Shown one piece after another: positions 31,501 to 40,217 of a stretch of DNA of 64,000 nucleotides. Each line of letters starts with the position of its first letter. The stretch's first letter is position 1. Source of the stretch: Paraburkholderia hayleyella (lineage in GTDB: Bacteria; Pseudomonadota; Gammaproteobacteria; Burkholderiales; Burkholderiaceae); NCBI RefSeq assembly GCF_009455685.1, contig NZ_QPES01000001.1:1550001-1614000 (forward strand), read 5' to 3'. The position numbers and the translations under genes were made by a program. Below the pieces are notes generated by a model, which saw nothing but the letters and a program-made list of their open reading frames with translations, was not told the DNA's origin and ran no database searches.

Positions 31501-32193
31501 AACGTGGCGAATGGCAAGGTGGAGGCGAGCAGCCGGGAAGCGGTCAATGGTAGTCAGCTCTACGCGATGCAGCAGTCGTTCGATGCGCAATACAACGAGC
31601 TCAACGGCCGGGTTACCCATATCCAGAACCAGCCGGGCCAAGGTGGTACGGGCACGGGTTCGAACCTGGTGAGAGCCGGCACGGGCAACAACAGCATCGT
31701 GCTGAGCCCGACCGATAGCGGCTCCTCGGCTTCAGGCGATCAGGCCTTGGCGATGGGCGCGGGCGCACAGGCCAGTGGAGCGAATTCCGTCGCGCTGGGC
31801 CAGGGCTCGATAGCCGATGAGGCGAATGTCGTGTCGCTGGGCTCGGAGGGCCATGAGCGGCGTCTGACTAACGTCGCGCCGGGCAGTCATGGCACGGATG
31901 CGGTCAACATGAACCAGATGCAGCAGGGGTTGAGCAGCATGCGCGGCGACATGAACCAGGTGGCGCGCCATGCGTATGCCGGGGTGGCTGCCGCTGCCGC
32001 ATTGACGATGATTCCCGACGCCGAGCCGGGTAAGAATTTCTCCATTGGGATTGCCATGGCGAATTACCGGGGCTATCAGGCTACGGCGCTTGGCGCTTCG
32101 ATGCGCTTTACGCCCAACCTGAGAGCCAGGATCGGCGCGGGAGCGAGTGCGGGCGGCACGGTCATGGGGGCGGGGGCCTCGTACCAGTGGTAA
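25505..32193 (+). pseudogene. YadA-type trimeric autotransporter adhesin 3, frameshifted
   Basis: Third paralogue, more divergent at both ends. The first part (25505-26773, 422 residues) has the ESPR (MNKVYRVVRNKKTGVWMVAP), a hydrophobic segment and YadA-head repeats, then stops early. The second part, open from about 26765 with an ATG at 26818, has 1791 residues of head, neck and stalk repeats and a YadA anchor ending in Trp. The shift is one missing base within 26737-26746. Restoring it would give about 2229 residues. As read, the N-terminal piece lacks an anchor and the C-terminal piece lacks a signal peptide, so no functional adhesin is expected. A sequencing error or a reversible slip are alternatives. 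Confidence 0.85.
26681..26805 (+). repeat. three tandem 42-bp head repeats, middle one 41 bp
   Basis: Units run 26681-26722 (42 bases), 26723-26763 (41) and 26764-26805 (42), each coding for a 14-residue YadA-head repeat (SAIALGNRSSATGS). The middle unit lacks one base beside a run of six G (26737-26742). This locates the frameshift precisely. Confidence 0.9.
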
Positions 32194-32441
32194 ACACGTT
32201 GCCTGCACGTTGCCTGGCCTGTAGCGCCAGGTGACACCCGGTTTCATCGGGGCCGGAAATGTGGAAATGTGGCATTACCTGCATGGTTTTCGCAGCGATT
32301 TCGCCAGGGTCGCCGTTGCGGAGGCCATGCACGAGGTGGTGCATCAGTCAGCGTGCAGCCTGTGGCCGGAGCACGGACATATAATGGCGAGCGATTTTCG
32401 CTCTCCACCTGGCTGTTCTCCTGCTGTTTTTCTCCCGCCCC
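32194..32441. other. gap between adhesin 3 and uvrD
   Basis: No gene or clear hairpin terminator is seen in these 248 bases. The uvrD promoter must lie here; a candidate -10-like element sits in GGACATATAATGGCGAG around 32375-32390. Confidence 0.4.
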
Positions 32442-34805
32442 ATGCCCGATCTGCTCGCCAACCTGAACCCCGAACAACACGCCGCTGTCACCTTGCCCAA
32501 TGAGCCCGCGCTGATCCTGGCGGGCGCGGGCAGCGGCAAGACCCGCGTGCTAATTACACGCATCGCGTGGCTGATCCAGCAGCGGCTCGCATCGCCTGGC
32601 ACGATTCTCGCGGTGACATTCACCAACAAGGCGGCCCGCGAAATGCTCGCGCGCCTCTCGGCGCTGCTGCCGCTCGATCCGCGCGGGATGTGGATTGGCA
32701 CCTTCCACGGCCTGTGCAACCGCATGCTGCGCGCGCATTACCGCGATGCCGGGTTGCCCTCCACCTTCCAGATTCTCGATACCGCCGATCAGCTCTCCGC
32801 GCTCAAACGCCTGCTGAAGGGCCTGAATGTCGATGACGAAAAATATCCCGCGAAGCAGCTCCAGTACTTCATCAACAACGCCAAGGAGCAGGGCCTGCGG
32901 CCGCCCAACGTCGAGGCCAACGATGCCTTCAACCGCAAGTTCGTCGAGCTCTACGAAGCTTACGAGCAGCAATGCCAGCGCGAAGGCGTGGTCGATTTCG
33001 CCGAACTGCTGCTGCGCTGCTACGAACTGCTGGCACACAATCCGCCGCTGCGCGCCCATTACCAGGCGCGTTTTACGCACATTCTCGTCGACGAGTTCCA
33101 GGACACCAACAAGCTGCAATACGCCTGGCTCAAAATGCTGGCGGGGCAAAACAGCCCGGTATTTGCCGTGGGCGATGACGATCAGTCGATCTACGCGTTT
33201 CGCGGTGCCAACGTCGGCAACATGCGCGACTTCGAACACGAATTCAGCGTGCGGCATCTGATCAAGCTCGAACAGAACTACCGCTCGCACGGCCATATTC
33301 TCGATACCGCTAATCACCTGATCGCGCACAACGCCCGGCGGCTCGGTAAAAATTTGCGCACCGATGCCGGGCATGGCGAGCCGGTGCGCGTGTACGAAGC
33401 CGCGAGCGATTCGGAAGAAGCGGGCTGGATCACCGAAGAGATCAAGGCGCTGATTCACTCGGGCGCCTCGCGCAGCGAGATCGCGGTGCTGTATCGCAGT
33501 AACGCGCAATCGCGCGCGATCGAGCATGCCCTGATGAGTGCGGGCATCGCCTATCGCGTGTATGGCGGGCTGCGTTTTTTCGAGCGCCAGGAAATCAAGC
33601 ACGCGCTGGCGTATCTGCGTCTGATCGATAACCCGAACGATGACACCGCGTTTCTGCGCGTCGTCAATTTTCCGACGCGCGGCATTGGCGCGCGTTCGGT
33701 CGAGCAACTCGCGGACGCCGCACGCTTGCATAACTGCGCGCTGGCCGCAGCCATTCCCTATGTGATGGGCAAAGCGGGGACGAGCCTGGGCGGCTTCGCG
33801 GGCCTGATTGCGCACATGCGCGCCGAAACCCAGGCGATGAGCTTGCCGCAGACCGTTGAATACGTGGTGCGCGCCAGCGGGCTCGAGGTGTTTTATCAGA
33901 ACGAACGCGAAGGCCAGGACCGGCTGGAAAACTTGCAGGAGCTGGTAACGGCCGCGACGGCTTTCGTCAGCGAAGAAGGCTATGGCCGCGAGACGCCCGC
34001 GCGTTCGATTCCGCTGCGCCCAGGTGCGAGTGCCGCGCCTGAACTCACGGCGCTCAGTACGGATGCCGAAGTGGAAGTGTTCGCGGCGGCCGGCCCCGGC
34101 GACCCGGCGCAAAACCCCGACACGATGACGCCGCTCGCCGGTTTTTTGTCGCATGCCTCGCTTGAGGCGGGCGACAACCAGGCGCAGGCGGGCCAGGACG
34201 CGGTGCAACTGATGACGGTGCACGCGGCCAAAGGGCTCGAATTTACGGCTGTGTTTATCACCGGGCTGGAAGAGGGGCTCTTTCCTCACGAAAACAGCGC
34301 ACTTGAAAGCGATGGCCTGGAAGAGGAGCGGCGCCTGATGTACGTGGCGATCACGCGGGCCAAGGAGCGCTTGTATCTGTCGTTTGCGCAAAGCCGGATG
34401 CTGCATGGCCAGACACGCTACAACATCCGCTCGCGCTTTTTCGATGAACTCCCCAGCGAGACGCTCAAATGGCTCACGACGAAAGTCGAAGCGGGCTCAC
34501 GCTGGGGCGGCCGCCCGGGTAACGCGGGCTACGGCCGCGACTGGTTCACCCGGTCCAATCCGCGTCAGGAGGCCTACGCGGGCAGCGCGGAAGTCAATGC
34601 GCCTTTGCCCGCTTTCGCCCATGCGCAGCGCGCGGCGGAAAGCGGCTTTCGTGTCGGCCAGGCGGTCTTCCATACGAAGTTCGGTGAGGGCACGATTACG
34701 GCGCTCGAAGGCGGCGGCACCGATGCCAAGGCCCAGGTCAAGTTCAAGCGGCACGGCGAGAAATGGCTGGCGCTGGCGGTGGCCAAACTCCAGGCGGTGG
34801 AATGA
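32442..34805 (+). CDS. uvrD: ATP-dependent DNA helicase UvrD/Rep family
   Basis: Superfamily 1A 3'-5' helicase of nucleotide-excision and mismatch repair, 787 residues. The Q-motif region (LNPEQHAAV) is at 8-16, Walker A GAGSGKTR at 28-35 and Walker B DEFQDT at 217-222, followed by GDDDQSIYAFRGA and the QNYRSHGHI block. The C-terminal helicase domain carries VYGGLRFFERQEIK and the MTVHAAKGLEF and YVAITRAKERLYLS motifs. The last about 60 residues (VFHTKFGEGTI) match the C-terminal Tudor-like domain of UvrD/PcrA. The stop overlaps the next gene by 4 bases. Confidence 0.97.
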   Translation: MPDLLANLNPEQHAAVTLPNEPALILAGAGSGKTRVLITRIAWLIQQRLASPGTILAVTFTNKAAREMLARLSALLPLDPRGMWIGTFHGLCNRMLRAHYRDAGLPSTFQILDTADQLSALKRLLKGLNVDDEKYPAKQLQYFINNAKEQGLRPPNVEANDAFNRKFVELYEAYEQQCQREGVVDFAELLLRCYELLAHNPPLRAHYQARFTHILVDEFQDTNKLQYAWLKMLAGQNSPVFAVGDDDQSIYAFRGANVGNMRDFEHEFSVRHLIKLEQNYRSHGHILDTANHLIAHNARRLGKNLRTDAGHGEPVRVYEAASDSEEAGWITEEIKALIHSGASRSEIAVLYRSNAQSRAIEHALMSAGIAYRVYGGLRFFERQEIKHALAYLRLIDNPNDDTAFLRVVNFPTRGIGARSVEQLADAARLHNCALAAAIPYVMGKAGTSLGGFAGLIAHMRAETQAMSLPQTVEYVVRASGLEVFYQNEREGQDRLENLQELVTAATAFVSEEGYGRETPARSIPLRPGASAAPELTALSTDAEVEVFAAAGPGDPAQNPDTMTPLAGFLSHASLEAGDNQAQAGQDAVQLMTVHAAKGLEFTAVFITGLEEGLFPHENSALESDGLEEERRLMYVAITRAKERLYLSFAQSRMLHGQTRYNIRSRFFDELPSETLKWLTTKVEAGSRWGGRPGNAGYGRDWFTRSNPRQEAYAGSAEVNAPLPAFAHAQRAAESGFRVGQAVFHTKFGEGTITALEGGGTDAKAQVKFKRHGEKWLALAVAKLQAVE

Positions 34806-35620
34806 GCGCGGACGCTTCGTCCGCACAGCCCACGCGGCCGCGCCGTCTGGGGCTGCTGGCTGCGCTGCCTGAAGAGTTGGGCGACCTGGTGGCCGCGATG
34901 CATGCCAGCGGTGGCGTGGAATCCGTCACGCTGGGACAGCGCGTGTACCACCTCGGCACGCTGTCCGGCGTGCCTTGCGTCGTCGCGCTGGTGCGTATCG
35001 GCAAGGTCGCGGCGGCGGCCACCGTGAGCGCGCTGATTCATGTGTTCGAGGTCGATGCCGTAGTCTTGACGGGCGTCGCCGGAGGGGTGGGAGACGGCGT
35101 CCAGGTGGGGGACGTGGTGCTTGCCGAAGCATTGCTGCAACACGATCTGGACGCCTCGCCGCTGTTCGCGCGCTTTGAGGTGCCGCTGCTCGGCCAGGCA
35201 CGTTTTGCCGCCGATCCTGGATTGACGGCGCAACTCGCCGCTGCTTGCGAGCAGTTTCTGGCGCAGGAGGGCGCCGCGCTTGCGCTGCGCTTCGGCACGG
35301 CGGGTCCATCTGAGCTGTCTGGCACGATGCGGCGGCCGCAACTGCATCGGGGGTTGATACTCAGCGGCGACCAGTTCATCGCCAGCGCCCATGCCCAGGC
35401 GCTGTTACGTGAGGCGCTGCCGGACGCGCTGGCCGTCGAGATGGAAGGCGCGGCGATCGCCCAGGTGTGTTACGAGCATGGGGTGCGCTGCGCGGTGCTG
35501 CGGACGGTGTCCGATCGCGCCGATGCCGCCGCGCCTGACTCATTCGAAACGTTTCTTGGGGCGCTGGCGGGGGCTTATTCGAACGGCATCTTGCAGCGCT
35601 TCTTGCAGGCGTGGGCCTGA
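34802..35620 (+). CDS. mtnN: 5'-methylthioadenosine/S-adenosylhomocysteine nucleosidase family
   Basis: Hydrolyses methylthioadenosine and S-adenosylhomocysteine to adenine and the thioribosyl compound, in methyl-cycle salvage and quorum-signal precursor supply. It has 272 residues, somewhat longer than the E. coli enzyme. The key residues are visible: Glu24 in the N-terminal LLAALPEE, Glu215 in MEGAAIAQVC and Asp238 in RTVSDRAD. Residues 75-95 hold the Gly-rich VLTGVAGGVGDGVQVGD block. The start at 34802 overlaps the uvrD stop as ATGA; an earlier in-frame ATG lies inside uvrD. Co-transcription with uvrD is likely. Confidence 0.9.
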   Translation: MSADASSAQPTRPRRLGLLAALPEELGDLVAAMHASGGVESVTLGQRVYHLGTLSGVPCVVALVRIGKVAAAATVSALIHVFEVDAVVLTGVAGGVGDGVQVGDVVLAEALLQHDLDASPLFARFEVPLLGQARFAADPGLTAQLAAACEQFLAQEGAALALRFGTAGPSELSGTMRRPQLHRGLILSGDQFIASAHAQALLREALPDALAVEMEGAAIAQVCYEHGVRCAVLRTVSDRADAAAPDSFETFLGALAGAYSNGILQRFLQAWA

Positions 35621-35652
35621 ATGGCGCGTGCCGCCCGAGTGCCTCGACGCGT

Positions 35653-36288
35653 CTAACGCAACTGCAGCGCGGCGATGGTGAGCACCATGGTGCCGATGGC
35701 GCCATCCAGCACGCGCCACGCCATGGCGCGTTTGAAGAGCGGCGCGAGCAGCCGCGCCCCAAACCCGAGCGCGATGAACCAGACAAAGCTGACCGCGATC
35801 GCGCCCAGGGCGAACGCCATGCGTGCGCCTTGCGGCTCGCGCGCGCCCGCCGTACCGATCAGCAGAAACGTATCCAGATAAACATGCGGATTGAGCCAAG
35901 TGAAGGCGAGGGTCATCAGGACCACGGGCAGCGCCCGTTGCGCGGACGGGTTCGGCCCCGGCACGGCGGCCTGGGCCTCAAGCCCTGCGTGCTGGGGACG
36001 TAGCGCCCGCCGCAGCGCATTGAAACCAAACCACGCCAGATACGCCAGCCCGACATACAGCACGGTGTGCACGAAGACCGGATACCGCTCCACCAGCACC
36101 GCCGCGCCTCCCACCCCCGCACCAATGAGCAGTGCATCCGATAGCGCGCACAGTGCGACGATCTTGCCCACATGCGAGCGCAAGATGCCTTGCCGCAGCA
36201 CGAAGGCGTTTTGCGCGCCAATCGTCGCAATGAGCGAGGCGCATAACAGCACCCCATGAGAAAAAGCCAGCCACTGCGCCTCTTGCAT
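35653..36288 (-). CDS. argO: LysE/ArgO family amino-acid exporter
   Basis: Inner-membrane exporter for arginine or lysine, 211 residues, the standard LysE-superfamily size, with five to six membrane segments. The N-terminal signature GAQNAFVLRQGI and the central TWLNPHVYLDT block are diagnostic of ArgO/LysE. It is transcribed away from a LysR gene of the ArgP type with 108 bases between them, the classical argP-argO arrangement in which ArgP with arginine activates export. It converges with mtnN on its 3' side. Confidence 0.93.
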   Translation of the reverse strand: MQEAQWLAFSHGVLLCASLIATIGAQNAFVLRQGILRSHVGKIVALCALSDALLIGAGVGGAAVLVERYPVFVHTVLYVGLAYLAWFGFNALRRALRPQHAGLEAQAAVPGPNPSAQRALPVVLMTLAFTWLNPHVYLDTFLLIGTAGAREPQGARMAFALGAIAVSFVWFIALGFGARLLAPLFKRAMAWRVLDGAIGTMVLTIAALQLR

Positions 36289-36374
36289 ACCGTTTCCGTG
36301 GTTGTAGATGTTGAAGTCGAAGTTGAATAACGCTAGTCTGCGTGGCGGCCTTACATAAGAAAAGCTAATTGATC

Positions 36375-36386
36375 TAATCTGGATTA
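36375..36386. promoter_or_regulatory. dyad TAATC-TG-GATTA in the argO/argP intergenic region
   Basis: A perfect short inverted repeat 10 bases before the argP start and 86 bases upstream of argO. It could be part of an ArgP operator, although the spacing is shorter than the usual LysR T-N11-A box. Confidence 0.3.
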
Positions 36387-36396
36387 AGGATTTTTA

Positions 36397-37290
36397 ATGC
36401 TCGACTATGCCTTGCTGGAAGCGCTGGCCGCCGTGGTGCGCCAGGGTTCGTTCGAGCGCGCTGCGGCGGGATTGAATGTCACGCCATCGGCGGTCTCGCA
36501 ACGCATCAAGCTGCTGGAAGAGCGGCTGGGCAGCGTGCTGGTCAAACGTGGCCAGCCGTGCGTGGCGACCGCTTCCGGTGCGCTGTTATGCCGTCATACC
36601 GAACGGGTGCAACTGCTTGAGGCCGATCTTGGCGGGCAGTTGCCCACTTGGCCCGGTGAGCGTTCTGGCCAGCGTCCCACCTTGCGCGTGGCCGTGAATG
36701 ACGATAGCGCCGCCACCTGGTTTGTCGACGCGGTCGCGCCGTTTTGCGTCGAGCGCGGCGTGCTGCTCGATCTCGTGGTCGATGACCAGGACCACACCGC
36801 GCAACGTATCCGCGATGGCAGCGTGCAAGGCGCGGTCACCACCCAGGCCGAACCGGTGCAGGGTTGCCGTGCCACGCGTCTGGGGCGTATGCGTTATCAC
36901 GCGGTGTGTTCGCCTGAATTTCTGGCGCAGCACTTTGCTTCTGGTGTGACGCGTGAAACGCTGCGTCATGCTCCTTGTGTTGTCTTCAATCCGAAAGACC
37001 AGTTACAGCAGCGCTTTATACGCCGTATTACGCGTGCTGAACTGGAGCCGCCGCTGCACTGGATTCCGCATGTCGCCGGGTTCTTGCGCGCGTGTGTCAT
37101 GGGGCTGGGCTGGGGCATGTGCCCGGAGCGGATGATCGCGCCGCATCTGGCGCGCGGCGAGCTGGTGGCCTTGATGCCAGGACGGCCGCTCGATGTCGAT
37201 CTGTACTGGCAGAGCTGGCGGCTGTCGATTGGCTGGCTCGATGATTTTGGTGTGATGCTGCGCACGCGCTGTAAGGCCTGGCTGGATTAA
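36397..37290 (+). CDS. argP: LysR-family regulator ArgP (IciA type)
   Basis: Transcriptional activator of the amino-acid exporter divergently encoded beside it, 297 residues. The winged helix at residues 3-60 reads LEALAAVVRQGSFERAAAGL and TPSAVSQRIKLLEERLG, which matches ArgP rather than most LysR proteins. The co-inducer domain (about 90-295) contains VNDDSAATWF and the later GWGMCPERM block found in ArgP. An AAGGA site lies 7-11 bases before the ATG at 36397. In the family, lysine and arginine act as opposing effectors. Confidence 0.93.
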   Translation: MLDYALLEALAAVVRQGSFERAAAGLNVTPSAVSQRIKLLEERLGSVLVKRGQPCVATASGALLCRHTERVQLLEADLGGQLPTWPGERSGQRPTLRVAVNDDSAATWFVDAVAPFCVERGVLLDLVVDDQDHTAQRIRDGSVQGAVTTQAEPVQGCRATRLGRMRYHAVCSPEFLAQHFASGVTRETLRHAPCVVFNPKDQLQQRFIRRITRAELEPPLHWIPHVAGFLRACVMGLGWGMCPERMIAPHLARGELVALMPGRPLDVDLYWQSWRLSIGWLDDFGVMLRTRCKAWLD

Positions 37291-37425
37291 ATTCTGTGGC
37301 TTTACAATTTATTTAAAATGTGAATTGTATGTAATTAATTAGAAAGATTGGAGTAATTTTTTGCCGCATGGCTTGATGGTTTTTCCATATTCTGTGATCT
37401 CACATCATTTTGAGGTTAACTGATC

Positions 37426-40065
37426 ATGGAAATTACTTCAGTCAATAGAAATTACTCCGCGCCTGATTATTTGTCGGAGAACGAGAAAAAATCTTCCGCG
37501 CGTAAGCGTGATGAGAAATCACGGTTAATGGGTTTATCCGGGCAGCAGTCAAAAATAAGGAAAGAAAATCCACAAATAAAAAATCCGCCTGCGCCTGGGT
37601 TGCACGAGAGCGTGAGAGTCCGTCGTGAAAATAATGGTGAGGCTCATGGACAGGAGCCGAAATTAAACAAAAATTATCCCGATATTAATCGGGGTTTATA
37701 TTCCAGGGGTGAAAAAAAGCAGGGCGGAGGTACTTCTTCGTCATCAGATAAAAACACGGGTAAAGTTGGGCACGAGCAGTCAGATCCAGAAAAACCGACA
37801 GGCCTGGGAGAACCTGCGCCGCCTGAAGCTTATATCCAGGAGCCGCCCAGGAAGAGCGGCGATTTAAATATAGATCCTCCACTTTATTCAGAATTTGATC
37901 CTTTGTTATATCCCAATAGTAAGAAGGGGCAGGTTTCAGGAGCGCCAATATCCTCATCGGATAAGAATAAAGATAAAAAAGGCCCGCTAATTCCAGCAAA
38001 ATCACCGAACCCGGTAGGGTCTGCGTCGCCAGGCCAGCTACCAGGCCGGTTACCGGGTCAGCTACCAGGGCAGACACCAGCTGAGCGGCCAGAACAACGG
38101 CCGAATGCCCCGGATTCAGGTAGGACCACTACGCCAACGTCACCAACGTCACCAACGTCGCCAACGTCACCAACGTCACCAACGTCACCAACGTCACCAA
38201 CGTCACCAACGTCACCAACGTCACCAACGTCACCAACGTCACCAACGTGGCCAACGTCGCCAACGTCGCCAACGTCGCCAACGTCGCCAACGTCGCCAAC
38301 GTCGCCAACGCCGCCAACGCCGCCAACGTCGCCAACGTCACCAACGTCACCAACGTCACCAACGTCACCAACGTCACCAACGTCACCAACGTCACCAACG
38401 CCACCAACGCCACCAACGCCGCCAACGTCACCAACGTCACCAACGTCACCAACGTCACCAACGCCGCCAACGCCGCCAACGCCGCCAACGCCGCCAACGC
38501 CACCAACGCCACCAACGCCACCAACGCCACCAACGCCGCCAGGCTCTATAGCAGGCGAAGCAGCTGGTACCCTCGCAAGCATGGCGGTATCAGAATCTGC
38601 AGCAAACGCTGCGGCTTCACGTGAGACGGAAAAAGTTAATAAAGGCGATAAAGGCGATAAAAATACGAAAAACAAGAATCTCTATCCAATAGAGCAACAT
38701 AACGGTAAAAATACCGTCACAATCGGGGATAAACAATACGAGGTCGTGCCGGAGGCCTCGCCAGATCATGTCAGGTTAAAAAATGTCGAGACAGATAAAT
38801 ATGAACCGGGTAATTTCATGCAAAAAAATAAACAGGTCGTGAAAGTTGGGCTAGAAGGTGGTGCGCCACCCCAGGATTTACATTCTGTATTAGAGCAAGT
38901 GAGTAGTGGGAGTATAAAAGAAGCTAGCAAAAAATCGGTTGCGACTGAATGGGAGACGGAACGTAATAAACATCCGGAGATCTATCAGGCAGCAAATAAA
39001 GAGATGCTGAAATTATATGATGAGCGTAATAAACCGCTGGATGAATCTGTTGCTCAGCTATTGAGGAAGGTGCCGCAAGAATTAGCGCCTCTCGCAAACG
39101 ATTCGGAAAAACTGAATACTGTTTATAGTTATCTGTCAAATCCGAAGAGCCCGCCGCTTAATCAGCCACTTAACTCGAATGAGCTGGCTTATCTTGGTGC
39201 GGCAGCGAGGATGCGCAATATCGAAAAATTAAGATTGACAGAAAAGAATAACTTCGATGATTTGAATCGTGAGTATAGAAAAATTCAAGGTGGACAAGCC
39301 AGCGAGGCTTTTTCATATCTGCAGGCTATACCCATCGCACGGGCCGGACAGGGCGGTTCTGGGGTCAATGGATTTTGTTTTTCCGCTAGCGCGGCGGCAC
39401 AAATCGTCAATCAATCGCCTAAAGATTTCCCGGGTCGGAGCTTTGCTGAAAAAATGAACAATCTATTTGATAAAACTGCGGACACGAAAGGTGATGGCAA
39501 AACCAGTAGTCGTCTGACAGACTGGCTTCTGGATTTTACAAAAAATCAGCAGATAGGCTTGAAACTGAATAATAAGGGTTATATGGACAGTCAAAAAATG
39601 AAAGGGGGCGGTGTAGTCAAAGGGCCAGACAGGTTTAACGAAGGTACGTATGAGACAAGCTGGGATCGAATTGGTGAAGCCGCTAAATCAAATCTGAAAA
39701 ATGGCGAAACTTTATTTTTGTCGGTGCCGAACCATGAGATCTCCATTTCACGCCATTCGCTTCCCTACACCATGCAGAATTCATATGTCGTGGTTGACGC
39801 AGATCATGGTGTATTCAAACTGGATGGTAGTAGACGATTGCAGAAATTCTTCCAGACTTTAGCCCCCAGGTATTATCACCCGGAGGATGTCACAAAATTT
39901 TCAGATAGAACCGTGACTTTAAGAAAGTTTCAGCCGGGGTTAATCGAGAAAACCGTGGGCAAGGATGGTTATACGCTGCCTCAAGTATTGCGAGGCGAAT
40001 GGCACAAGTCGCCGGCAACCGCAGCCCAGGCGCCTCAACCTTCCACTTCCGGCACGGTGGGTTGA
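37426..40065 (+). CDS. orphan protein with Pro-Thr-Ser/Pro repeat spacer and C58-like cysteine protease domain
   Basis: An 879-residue protein in three parts. Residues 1-236 are polar, disordered and rich in Lys, Ser and Pro with no Sec signal, like effector leaders. Residues 237-371 are 45 tandem Pro-Thr-Ser or Pro-Thr-Pro triplets. Residues 372-879 are globular. There, Cys651 lies in GVNGFCFSASAAAQ, His777 in SISRHSLPY and Asp791 in VVVDADHGVFKLDG. This order, with C-H spacing 126 and H-D spacing 14, resembles the YopT/AvrPphB (C58) papain-fold proteases (about 115-119 and 15-16). The flanks are AT-rich against a GC-rich backbone. A type III or similar effector protease is plausible but unproven. 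A strong terminator follows. Confidence 0.6.
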   Translation: MEITSVNRNYSAPDYLSENEKKSSARKRDEKSRLMGLSGQQSKIRKENPQIKNPPAPGLHESVRVRRENNGEAHGQEPKLNKNYPDINRGLYSRGEKKQGGGTSSSSDKNTGKVGHEQSDPEKPTGLGEPAPPEAYIQEPPRKSGDLNIDPPLYSEFDPLLYPNSKKGQVSGAPISSSDKNKDKKGPLIPAKSPNPVGSASPGQLPGRLPGQLPGQTPAERPEQRPNAPDSGRTTTPTSPTSPTSPTSPTSPTSPTSPTSPTSPTSPTSPTSPTWPTSPTSPTSPTSPTSPTSPTPPTPPTSPTSPTSPTSPTSPTSPTSPTSPTPPTPPTPPTSPTSPTSPTSPTPPTPPTPPTPPTPPTPPTPPTPPTPPGSIAGEAAGTLASMAVSESAANAAASRETEKVNKGDKGDKNTKNKNLYPIEQHNGKNTVTIGDKQYEVVPEASPDHVRLKNVETDKYEPGNFMQKNKQVVKVGLEGGAPPQDLHSVLEQVSSGSIKEASKKSVATEWETERNKHPEIYQAANKEMLKLYDERNKPLDESVAQLLRKVPQELAPLANDSEKLNTVYSYLSNPKSPPLNQPLNSNELAYLGAAARMRNIEKLRLTEKNNFDDLNREYRKIQGGQASEAFSYLQAIPIARAGQGGSGVNGFCFSASAAAQIVNQSPKDFPGRSFAEKMNNLFDKTADTKGDGKTSSRLTDWLLDFTKNQQIGLKLNNKGYMDSQKMKGGGVVKGPDRFNEGTYETSWDRIGEAAKSNLKNGETLFLSVPNHEISISRHSLPYTMQNSYVVVDADHGVFKLDGSRRLQKFFQTLAPRYYHPEDVTKFSDRTVTLRKFQPGLIEKTVGKDGYTLPQVLRGEWHKSPATAAQAPQPSTSGTVG
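38134..38538 (+). repeat. 45 tandem 9-bp units coding Pro-Thr-Ser/Pro
   Basis: Exactly 45 units of CCAACGtca/tcg/cca/ccg (one tgg), all in frame with the 879-residue protein. Variants occur in blocks (runs of tca, of tcg, of ccg), which indicates growth by local slippage. Copy-number change would alter spacer length without breaking the frame. Confidence 0.97.
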
Positions 40066-40148
40066 TGGTCTGATATCTGATGTTTGATGCCGACGCCAGA
40101 GGACGCGGTTTCATGGCGCTCCAATGTGGCTGAACGGAGCCTGTGATG

Positions 40149-40189
40149 CGGCTCGCCAGACATACCTTCTTGCCTGGCGAGCCGTTTTT
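40149..40189 (+). terminator. rho-independent terminator
   Basis: Stem CGGCTCGCCAG / CTGGCGAGCCG with a 13-base loop, followed directly by TTTTT, 83 bases after the stop of the repeat protein. Oriented for the plus strand. Confidence 0.9.
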
Positions 40190-40217
40190 GGCCTCAACCC
40201 ATGCGCCCCAGGCTCGC

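Noticed and set aside
38134..38538. CRISPR-like array
   Set aside because: Units are 9 bp with no spacers; it is a coding minisatellite.
38058..38675. Alternative frames on both strands through the 9-bp repeat (Val-Gly-Asp, Asn-Ala, His-Gln-Arg repeats)
   Set aside because: A 9-bp repeat without stops is open in all six frames. Only the Pro-Thr-Ser/Pro frame continues into non-repetitive protein at both ends.
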